The notes beneath the pieces were generated by a model, which saw only the letters and a list, made by a program, of their open reading frames with translations, had not been told where the DNA came from and searched no databases. Positions 32,942 to 44,500 of a DNA stretch of 64,000 nt are shown here, piece after piece (position 1 is the stretch's first letter; each line of letters opens with the position of its first letter). The position numbers and the translations under genes were made by a program. This DNA is from Ramazzottius varieornatus. Its lineage: Eukaryota > Tardigrada > Eutardigrada > Parachela > Ramazzottiidae. The DNA lies in contig BDGG01000012.1 in assembly GCA_001949185.1 (NCBI GenBank), positions 626,824-690,823 on the forward strand. Direction: 5' to 3'.

Positions 32942-35544
32942 TTACAAACAGAAGTCCAACAGCGACCTCAGCCACTTTGGCTGATTGATCGATCCAGTCG
33001 GGTGACTGGGTTCCCGGTTGCGCTTCCTGACCCAGCGGCCTTTGTCCGGATGGAAGAATACGTAGTACAGCAGCATGATGACGATGCCGATCCAAAATCC
33101 CCCGATCACAGCCGCCATGGCCGGAATACGAAACCAGTGCGTTTCGTCCTGAGTGTGGTGGTACCACAGCGCCACTAAAATGACATTCTCAACATAGTAC
33201 AAAAAGTAGTAAAAAACATATTTCCATTTGGTCGGAGTATCCTTGACGTTGATGAAAGCGAAGAGGTACAGACAGCCCATGGCTATGTCATACAGGTACT
33301 CTAGCCAGCGGTTATAGCAGAAGTCCGTATGTTGGGTCAGGATCCAGCCGATCATCACGATGACGTGGACGGCACAGGCAACAGGTCCCCAGAAGCGGAA
33401 GTGGACGGTGAAGAGCGCGATGGCGATCACGCGGGAAGCGAAGACGAATAGGTGCCAGCCGAACTGCATGATTGTCCCCATCAGCGACATCGAACCTATA
33501 AAGCGACAAACATCGGCTTCTCAGTCACTTTCTTCCTGACTAGTTTTTACGAAAGGTTTTATGTCATATCTGAGTCGTCTACAACTTTGGTTTCAAGTCA
33601 GGCTGAGTTTTTGAGTGCCATTTCTGTTATCGGTATCGGATGGGAAAAATATGAGAGGAATCTAGGCTAACTTACGAGGGCACGGTCAGGGCGATCAGAC
33701 GCCGATCTTCGTTTTGATGCTTTTACCTGATGGGTATGTCTCCTACCTTACTATAAAGAGCAGGAAGAAATGCTATGAACCCCTCCCTGGAGCTGGAGAA
33801 AAACTGAAAGCGTGAAGCCATTGTCTACCCCGTATAGCATGACTAAGTTCTTGGGATGTCTACTGGTCCTTGTATCGTGGGTAGCATGGAGTCACCGGTA
33901 GCAAAAANNNNNNNNNNNNNNNNNNNNNNNNNNNNNNNNNNNNNNNNNNNNNNNNNNATACCTATCAGGTGAAAGCATCAAAACGAAGATCGGCGTCTGA
34001 TCGTCCTGACCGTTCCCTCGTTAGAAAGAGGACTCCACCTTTTCCTGGTTGAGAAAATCTTTGGGCTCGATGGAAGGTGGCCATTGCTGTGGCCAGGGAG
34101 AACCACGATCCAAAGATCGAAATGATCTGTACAGTTTCGAGGAAGTCAAACTTCTCAAAATTGATTTTCTTGGTAACAATGATGTAGATTTGCAGGACGA
34201 GCTGAGGCGCCGCCTCCATAAAGGCCTCGAAGAGCCTCAACATGGCGGCGTCCGCGTTCTCAAAGCACAGACTCTGATACAAATCCAGCCTTGAGACCGA
34301 ATGCTCCGCCCGGTATCGGAAACGATAGCCGTACCGTAAAGAATCGACATACCTGTTGAGGTTAAAGCAAGAATGTCATGAGAAAGACTAAATTTCTGTC
34401 GTGGTTTGACGGTAGTCGGTACTCCGGTACTCACCTTAGAACAGGCGCGAGTTGTAGCATGAGCACAATGATCCTCACGAACCATTGCTTTACTGTGATA
34501 TTCTGAGCACTGGGGTTGTTCTTCTTGTCTTGCAGATACCACGCCAGGCTAAACATAGTCATCGTCAAGTGAGGCACGACAATGAAGGCTGTAGTCAGGC
34601 CGAACCAGATGTAGTCTTTGTCTCTGTACAGCCCGGCAGCCACGACCCAGTCGGACACATAGTCCCACAGGTAGGTCCCGATGGCCCATATAGTCAGCAA
34701 GACGTCGCGTTTCCGGTACGGTCTTGTGAAGGGCAGGGCATCGATTTGATCAGGTTCTTCGGGGATGTACACCGACATGCGACCGGAATGCATCCGTTCG
34801 TAGTTCGGTCTGGAAGACTTGCCGGACGCTCCATCACTGTTGCCGGCGCGAGAGTTGATGCTGGTCAACCTGGAAGGAACAAGACCGACAGTGGGTTGTT
34901 GTATCGACTGGATGGCGACAGAGTTGTGACGAGCAAGACCAGGCTGACCATTCCGGCTGGACGAGCCTGTGAGAGATCAAATAATAATTAAACTAACGTC
35001 CGTATCATGCCACAACGGTTAAGTCGGCCACCCGTAAATATTATTTGTATGACGTCACAGCGGCACAGTTTAACCGATGGGCCGACTCAACGTAACTGCC
35101 TGGTCCAGTACTACAACCCAGGTCCAATTGTTTCTTACCATTGAGAGCGAAAGCTTTCTGCGAAGTGTTGCTCGAGTTTTGTATGGTGTTACTTCTCACG
35201 ATACTCTTTTTGGGGCTGGAGCTTTGTCGCGTGATGGAATGTTCGCTTGTATAGAAGTCCGATCCCGTAGTGGCAGCGAGAGTGTAAGAAACAAACTGAT
35301 CAGTAGTGTCGGAAACGCTACGTCCATAGTTAACTTTCCCTCCTGGCTGCAAGCTGACAGCTTCGTGTGTCCCTCCGCGGAACTGTACGTCTATCTCGTC
35401 GGGGTGAGAAGTGCGGTACTTCGGGAAAGCGAACGGCGACCGGTTAGCAGTTGATGGTCCAGGAGAGTTTGGTGTACCACGAGCCGTTCCTTCCGTTGCC
35501 GTGGCCGTTGCACTTGCCGACCGTCCAGAGTTGGGACTGTCCAT
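32942..35544 (-). CDS. XK-related (CED-8/XKR) membrane protein
   Basis: Multi-pass membrane protein of the XK family, whose XKR4/8/9 and CED-8 members scramble phosphatidylserine in apoptosis. Four exons (35544-35139, 34966-34435, 34352-34039, 33495-32942) give 601 aa. Residues 1 to about 210 are a Ser/Thr/Pro/Ala-rich cytosolic extension. The XK domain begins FTRPYRKRDVLLTIWAI. It includes LWDYVSDWVVAAGLY, the family hallmark ENADAAMLRLFEAFMEAAPQ followed by LVLQIYI, and a string of hydrophobic spans to FWIGIVIMLLYYVFF. The tail is basic and short; no caspase site was identified. Intron 3 holds the assembly gap and a hairpin-forming repeat. It is divergent from RPS6. Subfamily is not assigned. 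Confidence 0.9.
33674..34021. repeat. Inverted repeat in the XKR intron flanking the assembly gap
   Basis: The arm at 33674-33738 and the arm at 33958-34021 are inverted copies over about 64 bp with only a few mismatches. The shared core is GATCAGACGCCGATCTTCGT. The 50 N (33908-33957) touch the right arm. A hairpin here would explain the assembly break; a misassembled inverted duplication is the alternative. Confidence 0.75.
33908..33957. other. Assembly gap, 50 N
   Basis: Fifty consecutive N within an intron of the XK-related gene. The true length is unknown. No exon is missing, because exons 3 and 4 join in phase. Confidence 0.99.
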
Positions 35545-36038
35545 CCTCACGACATTGGTGGTTTACCTACCAATACGGGAGCGACACTTCAGAAAGGGAC
35601 TGACAGGACTCAATGAGAACAATTGCTGCACGCAAACGCAAAACACAAAGTTCGAACGAATGAAACAATCCATATTTTCCAAAACAAGGAGTCAAGGACA
35701 ATATCGAGTCAATCAACAATCAACCTGCCATTCATCTTTTCCGAGTTTGCGATAATTGCGACAGATGACATCATGAAACTTTCGAATCAAGTCACCACGA
35801 GTCGGTTCTCGACAGTCAACAATCAACGCACGCGTAACATTGAGCCGGTTGTCTCAACTCTCTACTCGAGTCGGGGTATGAGCGCCTGAAATCCGACTCA
35901 CTCTCGTAGTTTATCGGCAGGCAAAGCAGATTCTGTTAGCCCAAGAGGCAAGAACTCATTCCTCGAGTCTTCTTCCGGAGCATTTGTATCCGTGTTGTCT
36001 GCGAACATCTCTATCCTACTTGCCATCTTGGAGGAAGA
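35545..36038. promoter_or_regulatory. Divergent XKR/RPS6 interval
   Basis: 494 bp between two head-to-head start codons. The pyrimidine-rich stretch CTCTATCCTACTTGCC just before the RPS6 ATG could be a 5' TOP-type leader, expected for ribosomal protein mRNAs; the transcription start is not known. An 85-codon minus-strand ORF at 35898-36155 overlaps it and is not supported. Confidence 0.4.
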
Positions 36039-37630
36039 ATGAAGGTAAGACCTGATGGGACAGGATCCGCTAGTTGTCGGTTGTTGGAGATCCTGGTGTT
36101 GTGTGATGGCTCTGATGTGTGTTGTCACCCGGTATTTCTCACCGTAGCTCAACATAGCTTACCCCGCCACTGGGGCGCAAAAACTGATCGACATCGAGGA
36201 TGAACTCAAAGTACGATTCCTTTATGACCGCCGCATGGCCAGCGAGGTGGAGATGGATCCTTTAGGAGACGAATGGAAGGTAGCGCTGTGAATCGTGATC
36301 AGTCTTGAGCTCCACTTTAGTACTATGCTTTCTGTCCTTTGATTGAGTTTGTTTTACAGGGTTATGTGTGTAGAATTTCTGGAGGAAATGATAAGCAGGG
36401 TTTCCCTATGAAGCAGGGTGTCTTAACTGCTGGTCGGGTACGTCTCCTGATGTCAAAGGGAACATCTTGTTATCGTCCTCGCCGAACTGGTGAACGCAAG
36501 CGCAAGTCAGTCCATGGATGCATCGTCGACGCTAGCTTGAGTGTTTTAAACTTGGTCATCACAAAGAAAGGTAAGCATCTTTCGTTGTAACTCATGTATG
36601 CGAATTTTTCTTGGTTTTGGAGATAGTCGGATGCTCGGAAAAGGTTAGGTTTATTAGCTGTTCCTGTTGAACTCGATCTGATCATCGGTGTTGCTGCTAT
36701 TGATTAACGCTGGCGCTTTGTTTGTTTGCAGGCGATGCTGAAATGCCCGGCTTGACCGACAAGACTGTTCCCCGTCGACTTGGTCCTAAGCGAGCAAGCA
36801 ACATTCGAAAGCTCTTCAACTTAACGAAAACAGATGACGTTCGACAGTACGTTGTGCGTCGACCGTTGAAAGAGAAAGAAGGTACGTTGTCGGTTATTTC
36901 CCTTCTATTTTTCTTTGTTGCTCATACACTTTGCATCAGCTTCCGTTTGCTTTAGTGCGTTGATTTCCGAGGATCAAGTACTACGGGCCTGCTTGAGGAA
37001 CTGATGTTTTTGTGTTGTGTTGCAGGAAAGCCTCAGCGAACAAAGGCGCCCAAGATCCAGCGTCTCATCACTCCCCGTCGTCTTCAGCGAAAGCGCTTCC
37101 GAGTTGCCCTCAAGAAGAAGCGCGCTGAGAAGTCTAAGGGAGAAGCTGCTGATTACGCCAAGTTGGTTCTTCAACGTGCCCGAGAAGAGAAGGAGCGCAA
37201 GGACGAAGCCAAGCGTCGACGAAGCTCTGCTTCGAAAGGTTCCGACCACGGTAAAACCACGCCAACCCAATCCATCTCGCAGCAGCCTACGGTAAAAAAG
37301 TCCGGCAAGGTGGCTGCCCAAGCTCCTGAAGTCGCCCAGATCCTGGCTGGCAAGAAAGGACAACCTTCCGGTCTGGAAACCGTAGGGATGAAGCAGGGAC
37401 CCGTGGCTCCTGGTACTAGCAAGCAGAAAGCCCAGTCAGGAGCAGGTAAGGACGCCAAGAGCAGAACCCAGGCGGGTGTGGGAGCTGGTGGTGGACAGAA
37501 GGTCGGAGCTCCTGGCCGCTCTGTCAAAGATCCTCAGACCAAGAAAGCCGCAGATTTGGCAACTGCAACCGAGAAGAAAGTCGGAGGACCCAAACCACCA
37601 GCCGGGCAGCAGCCACCCAAGAAGAAGTAA
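36039..37630 (+). CDS. RPS6: 40S ribosomal protein S6 (eS6) with a long C-terminal extension
   Basis: Small-subunit ribosomal protein, target of S6 kinase in other animals. Five exons: 36039-36044, 36148-36279, 36360-36570, 36732-36881, 37026-37630. The first coding exon is just ATG AAG, the same unusual split as vertebrate RPS6. Total 1104 nt, 367 aa, against 249 in human. The core is highly conserved: [61 protein letters not shown] and [20 protein letters not shown]. The basic kinase-target region is present as KRRRSSAS (residues 229-236). About 131 further residues follow, rich in Lys, Gly, Pro, Gln and Ala, ending in GQQPPKKK. The frame through the tail is uninterrupted and in the same exon as the core, so it is not an assembly join. 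Confidence 0.96.
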
Positions 37631-37673
37631 ATTCTGAGATGCTTTTATTTCTTCTTTCTTTTTATTATGCTGT

Positions 37674-37679
37674 AATAAA
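37674..37679 (+). terminator. RPS6 polyadenylation signal
   Basis: AATAAA 44 nt after the RPS6 stop, in a T-rich 3' UTR. Confidence 0.7.
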
Positions 37680-37872
37680 GTAAAACTTGGATAAAAAGCT
37701 GGCAGAAACCGAGAAAACGTCTTGCGGTAAGCGTTCAAAAAGTAAAAGACTGGCGAAGATGAGATACAATTTATAAGTACTGTAAGCTAGGCGCAGTAAT
37801 TACCCAGAAAGAAAGAATTGAAGAAAGAAACATAGCCTGCGCCAGTTGGAAAAACAATTGAAGATCGTTTCC

Positions 37873-37910
37873 CAAGTGGCGCACGCTTCCGGCCAATACG
37901 TAGCACTGGA
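37873..37910. mobile_element. CAAGTGGCGCAC foldback element, degenerate copy 1
   Basis: CAAGTGGCGCAC arm followed by CTTCCGGCC, with only a poor complementary arm (GTAGCACTGG). It lies in the RPS6/Hikeshi convergent 3' interval. Confidence 0.5.
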
Positions 37911-37980
37911 GAAGCTCCGCGAGATCATAATATATCGATGAGGAATCTTATTAAACTTAATTCAGATGAGAAGATGAATT

Positions 37981-39014
37981 TTACGAACCTTTCCAGAAAT
38001 TAGGATCAGCTTCAAGCTTCCGCTTAAAGCTATCTACCCACATTGTTACAGCCTTTGTTGGTACGTATGACTCGTCAGGGTTAGCAGGATTCTGAATAGC
38101 AAAGGAAAGAGCATAGTTTGCGAAGCTGTCCAGCATCTTCTGGCAGAACTGTTCCATGCTTGTCTTCTGGACGGTTTCTGTGGACGCGGAAGCTGTTACG
38201 GAAGATAGGTTGACGAGTGGCTCTAGCGATATTCCTACTCCAGCTTGGTGTGGCCGCGATGGTCCGAAAGCGACGAGCGCGGAGCTCTGTGGCATTCCAT
38301 CTACATTACACAGAATTAAAGCATGGAGTTACGTACGAGTACACTGTATTAACGCATGCATTATGGAAGATAAAGCTTGCACTTAAGAACCTTTTTCCAT
38401 GGCTGACTTCCTCGGTTTTATGATCTTATAGATGGCACTTGGCTTTTGGTTTGAGAGAAAGCCTAGGTAAGTCCAGTCAGGTGCAGCGTCGCCAGTGTCA
38501 GGCCAGGAAAAATGAACTGTAAATTGTGAAAGACAAGGCACAGATCGAAAAGTCAGAAGACAATTTGCCTGGTTGAATTCAGCAAACCGGCGACTGCGCT
38601 CTCAGTGGTTCCTGTTCTCACTATGTTCGGAACTTTTCAAAAGGAAGGGTCGTTCGTACAGACCTCCAGCTCCGATCCCTTCAGGAAGAGGCAGCGTGAG
38701 GAATACAACAATGTGATTGATGGCGTCTGCGTCCGTTATGGCAGCCATAAATCGCGACTGGTCACCAGGAACAGGCTTGAACGACTGTACCTGAAATAGA
38801 CCAGATGTGCCCACAGTTTAGCTACAGATGTCAGTTTGAAGGAGTTGCTTCTGTAAAATGCGCGAAGAAGCGTTGACTTTTCCAGTGACTTTCGACGATT
38901 CCATCAGAAAGAAAGTTTCTCTCTTTCTGTCTCTTTGAATTCCATCAAAGTTGTCGTCGGTTAATAACAGGACTATCTTATTACCGGCCTTCCCGAAACC
39001 AGCAGCCCGATCAT
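37981..39014 (-). CDS. HIKESHI: Hikeshi, nuclear import carrier for Hsp70
   Basis: Carries Hsp70 (HSPA8) into the nucleus during heat stress by binding FG-nucleoporins. Four exons (39014-38985, 38790-38664, 38516-38391, 38300-37981) give 200 aa; human has 197. The 10-codon first exon MIGLLVSGRP matches MFGCLVAGRL, with the same intron position before VQ. ITDADAINHIVVFL, LPEGIGAGVHFSWPD and WTYLGFLSNQKPSAIYKI follow. GVGISLEPLVNLSS and the C-terminal LEADPNFWKGS, counterpart of LAQNPLFWKT, complete it. All phases close. Confidence 0.94.
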
Positions 39015-39737
39015 CTTCCCGTTGTTGCTCCGTTATATTTCTCCTGAGTGAGTCTTTCTCTTTGAATCTGCAACTGCAGGAAAGAGGTCTGCTCACGGTA
39101 CACAAGTTACACAACCCAGCTGGCAGAATGAAAGACAGAATTTTAGTTCACCGAAGGCGAAGGTCGAAGCCTCGAAGGATAGAAAAACAAGTTATTGCGA
39201 ATTACGATTCGCTATAAGCCAATAACGAAACTGCGATAAGGGGGCTTGAGACTAGCTACAATTGATTAATTGATCAAACCAACACACCAGCGCAGCGCTT
39301 TTCCATGCATCTTTTCGTCAGCGCGGGATTTGGATCCTTTTGTTCCTTGGTTGAAGGCTTCCAGACCGAACGTCGTCTTCATCTGCTCCATCCCAGCTTT
39401 CGTGGACCATAGGTCTGCAAGACTGCTGTTTGTGTGGGTCGACTGTGCTTCGGCGTCTTGATCTGCAGTAGCGCATTGCGACTCCGCAGGCCATTGCCTA
39501 GTCCAGTCGGCATCCACATTCCGCCATCGGCGGAAGGAAAGGGATTGCACCACCTGCAGTCCTGGACCGTTATGCATGGCAACAAGTTCAACAGGCAACA
39601 AAACGGAAGTGCACTTCTCCTTCCCATCACGATCTCTGAGCTGTACGTTGTGTATCTGTTCGTTCTCGACAAAGACCAACTCTTACCGCTCTTGTTATTA
39701 ATATTTGTAGGAAAATTATTGCTGAAGTTCGCCAGAA
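39015..39737. other. Divergent Hikeshi interval with an antisense ORF
   Basis: Contains the Hikeshi promoter and the presumed promoter of the plus-strand gene at 39738. On the minus strand, 39851-39266 can be read as two blocks joined in phase 0. One ends FLQILITRA|GTAAGA. The other runs from an acceptor CTGCAG to a stop and begins VVQSLSFRRWRNVDADW. It would overlap the first exon of the plus-strand gene. No family was recognised. Confidence 0.3.
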
Positions 39738-41282
39738 ATGCCACACGTCAATTTCTCCGCGATACACGGCTTTTGGAACTTTGTTAACGGTGGCAATCGC
39801 CTCCACTCTAAACCACCAGCATTCGACGAAATCAAAAGCCCCTTGTTCCATCTAACGACTCTGAATCACGCCGAATCTACCATACTCGATAACGGAGACC
39901 GTTCGTCCACAAGTCGCTTCCAGCTTGGTAGTCCGAAGCCCAGCAAAATAGACCTTTTCCTCCATCGTCTTCTACTGGGCACTTTTTACATCATCCTTAT
40001 ATTCTTCTGCAGCTATGGCGTTCTCTCCTTTGGCATGGATTTAATGGTGTAGACAATTGAGACATCGGCAAATGATCTCACCCAGATCGTTGTCAAGTGG
40101 CGCACGTTTTCGTAGTTTAATATTGGCCGAAAACCTGCGCCATTTTAATAAACTATCCGGGTGAATCATTTGCCGACGCCCTAATTTATTTGCCGAATTT
40201 TCTTCTATAGTGTTTTCTCAACTTTTTCCCGGTTCTGTCTGTTTAGGGAAATGAGCGCATCGGACACTGCGGGAAGATCTCCAGTTACGAAACTGCCGAT
40301 GGGCACGTCGCTATGGACATTGTAGCCATCCTGAACATGAAGAGTCCGCGCATGTGGGCCGAGCTGGAACGGATGGACGACCAATATGTGCTGGTCGATG
40401 CCTGGGGAGACATGCCGGTGGAGAACTCGTCGACAGTGAAACTGAATTTTCGCTTCATTGAAATGAACGATACGAATGTCATCCAAGAAAGAGCGACAAA
40501 CCATTCGAGAAACCGAACAAGGCATACTCGCAGTCTGGAGGCTATTGCCTCGTCCCGGGATAGTTTCCCGGTGAGACTATATGTCGATGATGGAAAAAAG
40601 GACGATAACAGTGACGAAGATGATTTTGGTAAGAGAATGGGGGCCTAAGGATATAATCGGCGAAGGTCGTTCTTCCCAGTGACGTACGCTTCCAGCCTAT
40701 TATACCGAAGACGTGCAGCTTGGGAAACCATCTTCAAGTCTGTATGCCGAACTACCAGTATTATCTTCACACAACCTTTTTCAGTAACTGGCATTCTGTT
40801 TTCTTGTGTCTAGATTTCGTTTCGTCGTTGGAAGAGAATAGCACGAAGAGTTTGCTCAACCCGGGTGATCAGATTTACGCAGAAAAGTGTAAGCAGTGGG
40901 TCAACCAGAAACAGCAGGAAAAGCTCTTTAGGTCGGCTCGTAAGGAGCTAGCTAATGTCCGAGACAGAATAGAAGATGCCATGAAGAGCGGTAAGACCCA
41001 GATGGACGTGAAGAAATCTAGGAAAGACAGTGACCAGGTCGATGACGACCGTCTGCTTGTGCAGCGAACCCTGTACGAGATTCTGACTCGCTTCACTGAT
41101 GCCGACAAAGGTACAAAGTCCAATTCGATTATAATGGCCATACTAATTATGGGATTCCGCTCACTCGTTCTGATCATTCGGTGATTATACTGACCAGTTT
41201 GTAATCTATAGTGAGAGGGAACCAGGAAATCATTATGGACGCACCGGTTGAAGAGGTTCCTGTTTGGGCCAAAGACTGGTAA
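39738..41282 (+). CDS. Predicted single-pass membrane protein, unrecognised
   Basis: Four exons (39738-40046, 40247-40628, 40814-41110, 41212-41282) close in phase to 1059 nt, 352 aa. One strong membrane span occurs at about residues 78-100 (LLLGTFYIILIFFCSYGVLS), after a basic flank (PKPSKIDLFLHR). This suggests a type II orientation with a luminal or outside C-terminus. The middle region contains NERIGHCGKISSYETADGHV, DDQYVLVDAWGDM and several N-glycosylation sequons (NSS, NHS, NRT). Then come an acidic stretch (DDGKKDDNSDEDD), a charged helical region (QKQQEKLFRSARKELANVRD) and an end VPVWAKDW. I do not recognise the family. Three of the junctions are strong; the first donor (ATG|GTGTAG) is weaker, so exon 1 is the least certain part. 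It lies 292 bp upstream of the SLC5 gene on the same strand. Confidence 0.68.
40094..40147. mobile_element. CAAGTGGCGCAC foldback element, copy 2
   Basis: Arms CAAGTGGCGCACGTTTTCG and, inverted, CGAAAACCTGCGCCATTTTA around a short centre, in intron 1 of the unrecognised membrane-protein gene. Confidence 0.65.
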
Positions 41283-41574
41283 ATGGACCTTCGTGGCTTC
41301 ATAAAATTCTTCCGCCTGGTCGCGTCCTCTGGTTTGTCTAGAAGTTTGTCCGTTGAGAAGCCAGCAGAAAGTTCGGTGCCAATTTTCCCCTGTGGCATCA
41401 TACTGCACTCAACCGTAATCTTATCTCAACCAGGTAATTTTAGTGTTTTTCTTTTCCGGCATCCGGGCAGAAGTTTTCGTTCAGTCTTTCAGGTTCTTCC
41501 AATTTGTAAATACTCTGCATCGACCTTTCTTGGTTATTCATTGAGTCGCACTAGTATCGTAATCAACAGTCACA

Positions 41575-44500
41575 ATGATCGTAAATAACGACAGTGGGTT
41601 CTCCATTGTTGACTACGTGGTCTTTGGGTCCTCGCTTGTGGCATCCTTTGTCATCGGCGTATACACTGCCTTCGCCGGGAATAAGCAGAAGACTACCGAG
41701 GACTTTTACTTCGGCAACCGTGACATGAACATTGTGGCCGTAGCCATGTCGCTCGCTTCCACCTTCCTCTCCGGAGTCGGCTTGTTAGGTGAGATTAGCT
41801 CTTTCTTCTCATGCTACACACAGGACCTGTGTTTGATTGTGTAATCGTTACCTTGCAGGTGTTCCCGCCGAGGTTTATCGCAACGGAGTAAGCTACGTCA
41901 TCTTGCTTCTGGCGGAAACCGTAACCGCCCTCTTGGCCATCTTCCTCTTCATTCCATTCTTCTACAACTTGAGGATGACTAGCGTGTACGAGGTACCTTC
42001 GCCCGCCCTAGAACTATATTTCTTTCAGTCTTGCACTTGCTTCAACCATGCTTCCCCTCTTTCGATACAGTATTTCGAGCATCGCTTCAGTGTCTCCATT
42101 CGGAGATTTGCTTGCCTGCTCTTCGTAACCAACATGGTGGGTTGATGAACTGGTTATACGTATTAAGTACAAAAATTGTTCTTTAATATCTAATATGAAA
42201 CATAAGGATGTGTTGCTGCAGTTGCTCTACATGTCCCTGGTTCTGTACGCACCAGCGTAAGATATCTTCCCTTTCTTTCCATACGTACTTCACTGTCGCG
42301 CCTAACTTGCCATCGTCTTGTCAATTTTGACAGGTTGGCTCTGAGTCAAGGTAAGCGCCTACTTTTCCGTAGCCTTATGACAAGATCTAATAAGCAAACT
42401 TGTCCACTCAGTTACTGGGATGCCGATCTGGTCTTCCATACTGGTCGGCGGACTGGTCTGCACTATCTACACTTCACTGGGCGGCATGGAAGCCGTCATC
42501 TGGACTGGTGAGTTCCCGGTAATGTTGCCTTGTAAGAACGCAAGCTCTGCTGAATCCTTTCCGTGTCTAACGCTCTTTTTGCCACAGATGCTTTCCAAAT
42601 GACAGTCATGCTGATCGGTGTCATTACCGTCTTGGTTAACGGCATCATTTCGGCCGGAGGAATCGACCAAGTTATTGCTGCCAACACGGACACTGGACGT
42701 CTTCGCATCACGTAAGTGCCGAAGTTAGATCCTTGCTCAATTACAAACACGGTAATCCAATCTCCCTTCTCCCGACAGCTTTGATCCTGATCCCACAATA
42801 CGTCATTCCTTCTGGTCACTGCTGATCGGTGGAATATTTATCGTCATGCCATTCAGCTTGAACCAAGCCACTGTCCAGCGATACCTGTCGGTAAAGAATA
42901 AACGACAAGCTCAAAAGTAAGCCGCACAACGGTGAGCAGTTTTACGAACCCTCAATATACGAACCCTATGATACAGATAATAAGATACTGTAGGGCTCGC
43001 CGTTCAACGCGCACTAAACCACGTGAACAGTAAACAAGGCCCGGCTGCCGGGTAAGAGTCAGAGAGGCTAGACTGATGGCATCGATCATGCTGGGCAGCG
43101 TCCGCAGCGATGACTTACCACGTGGTTGAGTGCACGTTAAACTGTTTGTACTATAGTAGTTCTCTGTTTATAGGATGTTCGCCATCCAGTTTCCTACAAT
43201 TATCATCTGGTGGATGATGCTAGTGAGCATCGGGCTAGCCGCCTTCGCATACTACCAAGGCTGTGACCCTCTCATGACGGGAAGGATCGAACGAACAGAC
43301 CAGGTTGTACAGCTCTTCGTCCTGGATACGCTGGGGTACTTGAAGGGCTTACCTGGCCTGTTCACGGCGGTAGTCTACAGCGGGACCTTGAGGTACTGTA
43401 TGGCACATGAAGACCTTCCTCCCTTATCGTCAACTATCCCTTTTTTGGCTGTTCGTTTTACAGTTCCGTTTCGTCTGGAGTGAACAGTATCGTCGTGGTC
43501 TTGACAGAAGACTTCATAAGACCTCTCCGCGACCTCAAAATCCAAACCCTGGAAGACGAGCAAAAGGTCATGCGGTTAACTAAAGGCCTGTGTAAGTTGT
43601 CGACATGATTATCCGCGATTTGGGCAGTCCGCCGTACGCAAACTACCAAGCTTGGGTTGTCTGTTTGCAGCTTTCATCGTCGGTTTCACGGCTATTGGAC
43701 TGGCGTTCGTAGCTTCCGCTTTGGGTCGCGGACTGATACAGTTTTGCTGGAGCATCGACGGGATGTGCGGTGGACCCCTGCTGGGACTTTTCTTCAGCGG
43801 AATGATCCTGACTTATGTCAACTCGAAGGTCCGAACTCCCGCCCATATTCGTCGCTGGTTGGGAGCTCAGCAAAGAAAGTCGATAAGGCCGTTTTTTCAA
43901 GTGGCGCACGATTTCAACCAGTAACTGTAATTGCGTCACTTGGCAAAACGACCATGTTGAGCTTGTTTGCCGAGCTCACATTTGTCTCAATAGTGCCTCA
44001 CATTTGTCTCAATAGTACCTCACATTTGTCTCAGTAGAAAGTGCCTCACATTTGTCTGAGTAAAAATGAAAACATTTTTATTTTCACCCATGTTTCATGC
44101 TTTTTCTATGCGAGATTGTTGCAGGGTATCGCCGTGGGCGTGGTGGCTGGCTTAGCGACGACCTTCTGGATCGGCATTGGCGCAATATTCTACGCAGCAC
44201 CACAGACTCCTTTACCCTTATCAGCGAACCTTTGCATGAATGGGTCGAACTTCCTGCAGGAGAATTTCGCGACCTCGGTGCTATGGATGAATGAGACCTT
44301 CAGAAATGCCACCATCACTTTCGATCAAGACATCGAGTCGTTGGGCTACGAGTATAGCTACGACAAGCAAGAGATCGTGCCCATCAGGTTTGTGCCTGCT
44401 GAATGGCCGTCAGTTGACCTCGTTGATTTTTTGTTTCTTCCTTTCGCAGTATTCTAGTAGGCATCAATCGCATCTACGGAGTGTCTTACCAGTATTATGG

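Noticed and set aside
35898-36155. 85-codon minus-strand ORF between XKR and RPS6
   Set aside because: Overlaps RPS6 exon 1 and the intron antisense, with no domain.
36571-36731. Intronic snoRNA in RPS6
   Set aside because: No C-box/D-box pair with a plausible terminal stem was found in the RPS6 introns.
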